Assembly (NCBI GenBank): GCA_028095005.1
Contig: CM051459.1
Span: 203,523,902-203,587,901 of the forward strand
Reading direction: 5' to 3'
DNA length: 64,000 nt
Source: Rhynchospora pubera
Taxonomy: Eukaryota > Streptophyta > Magnoliopsida > Poales > Cyperaceae
Shown here: in pieces, positions 56,500 to 64,000 of the stretch
Layout: every line of letters starts with the position of its first letter
Numbering within the stretch: position 1 is the first letter of the stretch
Made by a program: the position numbers and the translations under genes
Notes under the pieces: generated by a model
The model's input: only the letters and a program-made list of their open reading frames with translations
The model's database searches: none
What the model was told of the DNA's origin: nothing

Positions 56500-59400
56500 C
56501 AAACTTGGGTCTTTAGACGGGAAGAAAATCTGTTACCGCTTCTAAATTTAAATTCTGACCCGTATAAGCCCATGAGAAGCTCCGCCTCTGGCTCTGGTCC
56601 TCTCCAACCTAATCAAGCAACAACTAATTTAATAATAAACGAATAAATAGACCTGGTACTACTGCATCTTCTTCGTTTCCAAAGTCAACAGCAAGCTCTG
56701 AAGTGCACTGAACTGAGAGAGATTCATAATTGATTGCATTGAATCAGACTTCTTCTGTCCTTATCCGCTCAAATTAATTATTAATCTACAACAACAGTTC
56801 CAATTGTCTTCTACCTACATACATGGAGTTCATACTGTTGGCCATATGTATCTCCATCCTTTTTCTCATCTCCTCTCTGTTTACTCTCACATATCAAAAG
56901 CTGATCCCTTCCAATGGCAAGCTTCCACCCAGCCCCACTCCGCTTCCTGTCATTGGAAACCTTCTGCACTTTTGCAAACAACAGGACCAGGCCCACCAAG
57001 CCATGGCCAGCCTCGCCAAAATCTACGGCCCCGTCATGTCTCTCAAGCTCGGAATGACAAACCTTGTCATCATCTCTTCGCCTGACACGGCACGTGAAGC
57101 CCTGCAAAAGAATGATGCCGCAGTGTCTGCTCGGTTGGTCCCAGACAACCCCCATGCTCTTAGACACCATAAAGTATCCATAGCATGGCTTTCAAGTTCT
57201 TCTCCCTTATGGAAGAACCTTCGTACAGTTGTCACAACTCATCTGATGTCGGCCCGTTCTCTGGACATGACCCGAACTATTCGGCAAGAAAAAAGCCGTG
57301 AACTTATGACCTACTTTCATGAAAATGCTGGTAAATCGATAAGGCTCAGTCTCTCTTTGTTTGGAGCTATGCTTAATCTAACATCCAATCTTTTATTTTC
57401 TGAGGATGTACTGGACCTTGGCTCTGATTCAACAGAAGATTTCAAGGAGCTCGTTGCTTCAGCACTTGAGGAGATTGCAAAACCAAATGTCTCGGACTTC
57501 TATCCTTTTCTACGAGCTCTTGATTTGCAGGGCAGGCGCAGTATTGCCAAGGTCTATCTGGAAAGATTTTATAATTACTTTGATGGAATTATAACTCGTA
57601 GGCTGACTGGTGTGACACAGATGAAAGAAAACACTGGTGATTTCTTGGATTCACTCCTCAAACTGCATTCAGATTCAAATCTTGATCTGAGAACAATCAA
57701 GGGCCTATTGACGGTAATTACTGTTATGCTGTTTTTCTTTTAATCTGGTTTGTAATAGGGCTTTGATTTCCTAAGGAGTTTTAGCCTTATGCCTGATTTT
57801 GACTGGTGTGGGTTTGGTACTGGTTGTACTGGTACAAGGTTTTGAAGAGGATTTGTGGTGAGTTAGCTCAATGGATGAGCTTTGCTCATCTACTGAAGAT
57901 GTTCTTTCTCCATGTTAAATCTTATATTTTGGTTAAACGAATATGGTTGCTATGTCCACCTTTTTATATAGAAAAAGGTTTGATTCAGGGTAATCAATTC
58001 ATACGTATTAATTGGTTAACTTAAGAAATCCAATTGTTTCATGTATCTTTATTTTTTTTTTCTAGGATCTATTTGTAGCCGGTAGTGAATCAGGTTCAAT
58101 CACAATAGAGTGGGCAATGGCAGAGCTGCTTCGCAACCACAGTGTTATGTTAAAGGCTCGTGCCGAGCTCAAGGAGAAAATAGGATCTAAGCAAGTGGAA
58201 CAGACAGACATTCCCAAACTTCCCTACCTCCATGCCATAATCAAAGAAACCATGAGATTGCATCCTGCTGGGCCCCTTATGTTGCCTCACAAAGTGACTG
58301 AGGCCGGAGTTGAGATTGGTGGGTTCACGTTGCCAAAGGATGCACGTGTGATGATTAATGTCTGGGCCATAGGACGGGATTCGACGGCTTGGTCAGAACC
58401 AGACATCTTCATGCCAGAAAGATTTTTGCTTAGAGAAGTTGACTTTCGCGGTCAGGATTTCAAGTTTATTCCCTTTGGATCTGGAAGAAGATTGTGCCCA
58501 GGATTGCCTCTTGCAGTGAAGACCATTCCATTGATGCTAGCTTCGATGCTGCATGAGTTTGAATGGATCTTACCAGATGGCATTAGGCATAGTGATGTAG
58601 ATCTCAAGGATAGATTTGGGGCGTCCCTTGCCTTGGCTACTCCTCTTCAAGCTGTGCCTGTTCCAGTAATTGCCACTGATTAGTCCCAGTAGAATTTGAC
58701 CTTGTTTTCCTTGGCTTTTTATGGTCATGATCAAATAGTAGAAGTTAATCGTTCTTTTATTTTCACCGTTCTGTGAATGCAGAGTTAGAAAGAATTGTAA
58801 AATGGAACAAAGAGACCCAATTAGATTGCAACCTCAACTGGATTGTATGGTGGTAGTATGTTTCTCTGGAGAAGAAACTCTATATTTTTATTCATGTTTC
58901 TGTTGTAAACCAAAATATCGCATTCACCAAAGCATACCAGTATTCGGTCAATTTTTTTTTAATTCTAAAAGAAATTCCTATAAGCTAATAACATTTGATT
59001 TCCAAAAACATCTGCATCCAAAGAAAAGATATCACTGTGTTCTTACTCCAAAATCTAAGTTACACCGCTCTCTGTTTTAAGTTACAATAAAGTAGTTCAT
59101 ATATATTTTTTTCCCTGTAAACCACGTTGTACCACAGAAATTGGAACTGCATGAAGGGGGACAGCAAGTTCAAGGGCCGATGCAAACTTCTCTGTCAAAT
59201 CAACATCATTCGGCTCCATCCCATTCGGAAGCCTCCAAGCAAACTCTTGAAGCATCAAAGCCAACAAAAATGGCACAACCCTTCTGACAAGTGGCAATCC
59301 CGGACAAATCCGCCTCCCGGATCCAAATGGGATGAACTCAAAATCCCTCCCTTGGAAGTCCATATCTTTCCCTAGAAACCTCTCTGGCCTGAAAATATCT

Positions 59401-60038
59401 GGTTGGTCCCACACCCCAGGGTCCCGCCCGATTGCCCAAACATTTATCATCACTCGAGCTCCTCTTGGCACCGTGTACCCACAACCGCAAAGGTTGAGCC
59501 CGGCTTCCATTGCTCTGTGGGGCACTAATAAGGGTCCTGGTGGATGCAATCTTAATACCTCTTTCACCACTGCTTGGAGATATGGAAGCTTGACTGTTTC
59601 TGGTTCCTCCAAAGCTTTCAAGCCAAAAGTTTCTTGCACTTCAGTTTGTGCTTTAGCCATGGAAACAGGGTCGTGGAGAAGTTCTGCCATTGCCCATTCT
59701 ACTGTTGTGGTGCTTGTGTCTGTTCCTGCCACAAAAAGGTCCTAAAGACCACTCAAATTAGAACGCACAGGAAAATAATTCACACAACATTCCAACCCCA
59801 ATTGATGCACAGGCAATGAATTCACACATATGTCACTGATGTAATTCAAACTTGCTTTCAAATTTATAATAATTTTATTTGATATTGCAAAAAAAATATT
59901 ATTCAAACTAAAATATTAAAATCGACATGTTCCATCATTTAGAGACGTGTATCAAATTTGTATTATTTTACAATATTTTTGTCATTTATGAAAAATCCAA
60001 CTCAACTGTTGTATGGAAGGCTAAATGACTTTAATGTA
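56500..60038. repeat. Segmental duplication, right copy
   Basis: The partner of 50700-54226, in direct orientation about 5.8 kb apart. Beyond 60038 it continues as the intron and first exon of the minus-strand CYP76, which the left copy has lost. Confidence 0.9.
56823..58683 (+). CDS. Cytochrome P450, CYP76 family (copy 2), unusual I-helix
   Basis: Tandem paralogue of the gene at 51065. Exons 56823-57713 and 58066-58683, 502 residues, frames and splice sites intact. The hinge LPPSPTPLPVIGN has Pro-Pro-Ser where copy 1 has Pro-Pro-Gly. ExxR (KETMRLHP), MPERF and the heme loop FIPFGSGRRLCPGLPLA are kept. The oxygen-activation motif reads AGSESGS where copy 1 has AGNETTS, so the conserved Thr is Ser and the next residue is Gly. 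The upstream ATG at 56804 is out of frame because of a 4-bp repeat (CATA) before the start. It may be an active enzyme with altered properties, or one that is decaying. Confidence 0.9.
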
Positions 60039-61381
60039 AATAAATAGCTCAAATTTGAGATATGCCTTCTTAATAATGAAGATTATGTATGCAATATTAT
60101 TTTTTTAGATAAATAATGTATTGAGAATATTAAATGGTATGCTAAAATTAATGCAGCAGTTCCTATACATACAGTCAAAATCCAAATTCTGTTACTCGGA
60201 GGTACATAAAAGCGCTTGTCACATTGGTTTCAATTAAATCCCAAAAAAAAAAATAATAATCATTAACCACGAATTAGAATTCTCAAGACGACACACAGAT
60301 AGAATTATCAAGTTTGTTGGCTTGTCGCTATACTTGTGTCTATTTCAGGTTAACTTTGATCGCAATAGCTAAAGCAACGCATCAATATTCATGAAATTGA
60401 CCTGCAAATTTAGTGGTTCATAATAGTTCAAGGTGAGACGAAAAGAAGAAACAACAGGACCACGATGATGATGATAAAAATAATAACAACATAGATGATT
60501 ACTGTCAAAAGAGCATGGATTTCGTGTCGGCTTATCTTCGATTCGAAGTACAATTCAAGCAGGTAATCTAAGAAATCACCATTTAGTATTCCACTAACTC
60601 TGCTTCTGTTCTTTAAGCGTGCATTGATCAATTGATCAAAATAACCATAAAGTCTTTCAAGATAACCCGCAAGGGTGCGCCTCCGGCCTTGTAGATCAAG
60701 CACCCGAATGAATGGAAAGAAATCGGATATGTTCGGCTTTATCATTTCATTGATGAACCCTGCAATGCACTCCTTAAATTCTTGCGGCAGCTCAGAGTTG
60801 ATATTCACCACATCTTGGGAGAAGAGGACATTAGATATCACATTTAGCATGCCAGAAAACATTATCTGGTGAATATTCACTTTACTGCCTGCATTCTGAT
60901 GGAAATGTTCAATAATCTCTCGTACCTTTTTTACCCTGATCTGTCTACTTGATTCAAGGCTACGTGCCGAGAAGAGGTATGTAGCGCAAATGGCACGAAG
61001 ATGTTTCCATAGAGGTGACGTGCTTGGAAGCCAAAGCATAGATACCTTGTAGTGGTCAAAAGCATGAAAAGAGTCGGGTATTTCTCGGGCTGAGAAATAG
61101 GCGTCCTTCTTTTGTAGGATCTCGCACGCAGCCATTGGGGAGGATACGACAATTGTGGTGGTAAGACCAAACTTTATAGACATGATGGGACCATAAACCT
61201 TTGCAAGACGAGTGAGTGAGTGGTGCACAGGTTGGTCATCGAAGTCAAATAAATTTCCGATGATTGGGAGAGGAATCGGTCCCGGTGGTATCCGGGTTTT
61301 ATTTGAGGATATGAGGAATTTGTAGAGTGATAATAGAAGAATTATCAATGACATGAACAAGATGCTTAGTGAGATATCCAT
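59097..61381 (-). CDS. Cytochrome P450, CYP76 family (minus-strand gene)
   Basis: Exons 60503-61381 and 59097-59741 with a 761-bp intron (ACA|GTAATC ... TTTAG|GACCTT); 507 residues. Motifs in order: N-terminal membrane helix, hinge IPPGPIPLPIIGN, I-helix AGTDTSTTTVEWAMAELL (canonical), KEVLRLHP, RPERF, and heme loop FIPFGSGRRICPGLPLV. It is clearly a different subfamily from the two plus-strand copies. It is convergent with copy 2, stop codons about 410 bp apart. The extended tail after VVQRG (LQGKKYI) arises because the stop found at that point in the left pseudogene is absent here. Confidence 0.94.
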
Positions 61382-63587
61382 GCTTGAATTGAAATGGCAT
61401 AATTATGCGTATAAAACAATCAGAACGCTCAAAATTATTGGGATTGTGTTGAATTTTGTGACTGAGCGATTTGACAGCAACACATCAGCCAGTTGTGAAA
61501 GAGACCAATCACACTGTAATTAATTTCTTTTCATTGTCGGAGAGGGACTGTATTTAAGCATCCGAGGACACGCCAAGATCATATAATTGTGTACAGCTGA
61601 TTAATGTCAAAGTTATTACTAAATGCATGCGTTGTAATTGCAAAGGAGAGACTATAACATTATATGCAGTTTGTGGTCCGTTCTTAGCACCGAGTGAGTG
61701 GCCAGAACTCCATACTCATTTCTTATAAAATTAAAAGCAAAAAGAATTTGATTTTGAATTCACTATAGTTTATTTAGGACTAATACATATGTTTCCGGGG
61801 GAAAAAAAATGCATAGCATTTCCCAATCACTCTGCACAACCATATTTATATTTATATTTATATATAAATAAAATCATGAGAAAATTGCAATAAGAGAAAA
61901 CGAAAAATTGGAGAGGGGGCCGTTCTTCAAGTCTCTGTTGTCGTAACATGAATATGTAACTACGTTTCTAATAACTAGCAAAAATGCCCTTGGACAAATA
62001 AAGAAACACAATAATGTCATGCCATAAAGATATGTTGCCCTTATTGAGTTTTAGATATATGAACCTACCAGGCTTGTTGAAGAAAAAATCATGAAATATA
62101 ATATATGATGATAAATTTAAAATATAACGATGAAAATTGTATTAGAAACACGTACGTCAAAAATATGAAAGTCTAGTACTGATCATTAATGACTTTATTT
62201 CTTTCTAAGATAAAAGTATATTGCGCAGCTGTGCCTCTCTAAATAATTTAAAATAACCCCTTAATTGGTTTAATAAAAATTACAAACTTCAAACTTATAA
62301 TCAGAATAAAAATATATGATAGAAATATAGGTCACAGCCAATTGTCACAACTCAACAGGAATCTATTTTTCACTCAAATTGCATACAATCTAGCCCGTAA
62401 CAATAGATTTGTGAGAAGTAAATATTCGAAATTTAGATTACAGGATATATTTTGGATAGAGATTTTGTCATAGTAAGAGCACATTGCCTATTTTGTCACC
62501 GTAATTCTTCCTGTTCTCCGCTAATTTTGATGTAATTAAGGGGGGAAAAGAATAACAGGAAGATTATATTAAAATAATTTAAAAAGGAAAAATGGATCTC
62601 CAAATCCTACTCATATAGTAAGGTTGCGAACTTTCTTACGTAAGCTTTTTTATTACACGGCTATTTGGTCAAACCGTCGCGAGTATCTCTTTTTAAAGAC
62701 TATAATTAATGTTGAGGTTCAAAAGGATACGTCTGAAAAATTGCGTTTATTGGAATTCTGAAGCAGAAAACAAAGAGTCGGGTGGCGCATATATGACTTC
62801 TATATATACAGGCTTTTGCATGCTGGTCTTCAAAATTGTCTTTTATATGCACTATAATTTATATCTGTAGACTGCAGTATTTTCGTTTCATGCTACACAG
62901 TATCTAAGAAAGGTCATTTCTCCTTCTCTTTCTGTGTCTGTTTTTATCATATCCACCTTGTTTTTCGGCGATTTCCTTTCTCCTGTTTGCCTTGTTCCTT
63001 TCTTTTCTCTTTTTTTTTTCTTTTTTTTTTCTCTTCTGTGTGGCTGGTGACATCCCTTCTTTTTGGCTTTTAATGATGCGGGGTAGGTGGGAAGTAATTT
63101 GTAAGGAAGTGGTAGGTCTCAATTAATTGTGTACATTAACTGTTGGGTAGAGGATTAGCTTTGATGCGCTCAGCCACAAATGTTTTTACTTTTCCTTTAT
63201 TGAATTTTATGACCCAAGGGTCCTTTCATCATTAAAAAAAAAAAAACATCATAGACTTGTGAATTTACATTTCGTTTTCTATTTGCAAAATCCATACCTT
63301 TTCTTTATTATTTCTACAAACAATCCAATATGGCTTTTTTACATTGATAAATCCATGATTAAAGGGTATGTTCTTCCACGCGATTTTAGTATTAACTTAT
63401 TGGTTGTATTGCATTTTCTTTTTCATCTTTAATTAGTTGGCATGTTCTAGACTAGGTTCTGTATTGGCTTGTTATTCTAATCATTTCCATTCAAATTAAG
63501 ATTTTTATCTGGTCCCTCAAAAAAAATTAAGAATTTTATCTTAACAATTTATCCGTCTGCAGTCATATACACTAGATTTCGACAGAC
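61382..63587. other. Intergenic region between divergent CYP76 and F-box genes
   Basis: It holds the promoters of both neighbours. A long pyrimidine-rich tract (about 62918-63035) gives a spurious basic minus-strand frame. No gene is supported. Confidence 0.6.
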
Positions 63588-64000
63588 ATGGCTGCTTGGT
63601 CAGACCTGACGGATGATGTGCTGGGATATATAACCAGCTTTCTTCCTTTTCCGGATCATTACCGGTTTGGCGCTGTTTGCAAAAATTGGAGATCCATTTT
63701 GAAACGGAAGCTGCATCCTCCAGCTCCTCAGCTCCCTTGGTTGGTGCTCGAAGAGGAGAATGAAACAAAAAAACGTAAATTTTACAGCTTGTTCGAAGGT
63801 AAGCACTACTCTATTGAAATTTCCGAGTTGTGTGGCCGCTACATTTGTGGATCTTCGCATGGATGGCTTTTTGCTGTCGATAGTGAAATCACGGCCATTC
63901 TCGTAAACCCGTTCACACGAGAGTGCTATGAGCTACCACCGTTCCCAGAATATTACATCCAGCAATGTGACCCATTCGAGGAGATGAGGACCCAAATAGT
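63588..64000 (+). CDS. F-box protein with DUF295-type domain (3' end outside window)
   Basis: Starts MAAWSDLTDDVLGYITSFLP then FPDHYRFGAVCKNWRSILKR, a typical F-box (DLTDDVL..I..FLP..D..RF..VCKNWRS) at residues 5-45. The usual spacer follows (PPAPQLPWLVLEEE). The first beta-repeat of the DUF295 region comes next, with CGRYICGSSHGWLFAVDSE, ILVNPFTRECYELPPFP. 137 codons are visible and the frame is open at the window edge. Such proteins are substrate adaptors of SCF ubiquitin ligases; the target is unknown. The remnant at 54227 is probably a duplicate of this gene's 3' part. Confidence 0.92.
   Translation, partial: MAAWSDLTDDVLGYITSFLPFPDHYRFGAVCKNWRSILKRKLHPPAPQLPWLVLEEENETKKRKFYSLFEGKHYSIEISELCGRYICGSSHGWLFAVDSEITAILVNPFTRECYELPPFPEYYIQQCDPFEEMRTQI

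Noticed and set aside
62904..63122. Basic Lys/Arg-rich minus-strand ORF
   Set aside because: A translation artefact of a pyrimidine tract.
1..64000. CRISPR arrays, operons, phage or bacterial islands
   Set aside because: Nothing of this type; gene structure throughout is that of a plant nuclear genome.

Overview
This window is nuclear DNA from a flowering plant, most likely a eudicot. The genes have many introns, mostly GT-AG. Intergenic DNA is AT-rich and full of small DNA transposons, a SINE and LTR-retrotransposon debris, and every recognised gene belongs to a plant family. I cannot name the species. Exon boundaries below were read by hand from splice sites and reading-frame phase, and no searches were run.

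Region 1 (1-21 kb) holds four consecutive cell-division genes. They are the 3' part of an ANP/NPK1-type MAPKKK (+, 76-4751), a KNOLLE/SYP112-type cytokinetic Qa-SNARE (+, 7088-7999), the B subunit of DNA polymerase epsilon, DPB2 (-, 8628-14829, 13 exons), and the kinetochore protein NDC80 (-, 17688-20973, 4 exons). DPB2 and NDC80 each carry a perfect E2F site (TTTCCCGC) 67-68 bp upstream of the ATG. DPB2 also contains an intron with all the marks of a U12-type AT-AC intron.

Region 2 (21-33 kb) starts with a small MITE in the NDC80 promoter and a 3.4-kb non-autonomous transposon. The transposon has about 460-500 bp terminal inverted repeats and carries captured exon fragments, one from a SelO-like gene. 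It is followed by an LRR-II (SERK-related) receptor kinase (-, 26185-31790, 11 coding exons).

Region 3 (33-44 kb) has no cellular gene that I can support. It is a transposon graveyard: a 540-bp hAT-like element with 8-bp target-site duplications (TSDs), a MULE-like MITE, a long foldback broken by a 611-bp insertion, one LTR with its primer-binding site, nested inverted repeats, Tourist-like MITEs and an AACTCG-rich element with a 10-bp TSD.

Region 4 (44-50 kb) is a calmodulin-regulated glutamate decarboxylase (+) with two alternative first exons and an intronic SINE with a 17-bp TSD. A head-to-tail pair of Tourist-like MITEs follows it.

Region 5 (50-64 kb) is a tandem segmental duplication. 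The ancestral unit appears to have been [CYP76 +][CYP76 -][F-box/DUF295 +]. The right copy is complete: CYP76 at 56823-58683, CYP76 at 59097-61381 (-), and F-box from 63588 off the end. The left copy keeps an intact CYP76 (51065-52934). Its minus-strand CYP76 is reduced to a broken exon 2, fused at about 54226 to the broken 3' end of an F-box/DUF295 gene.
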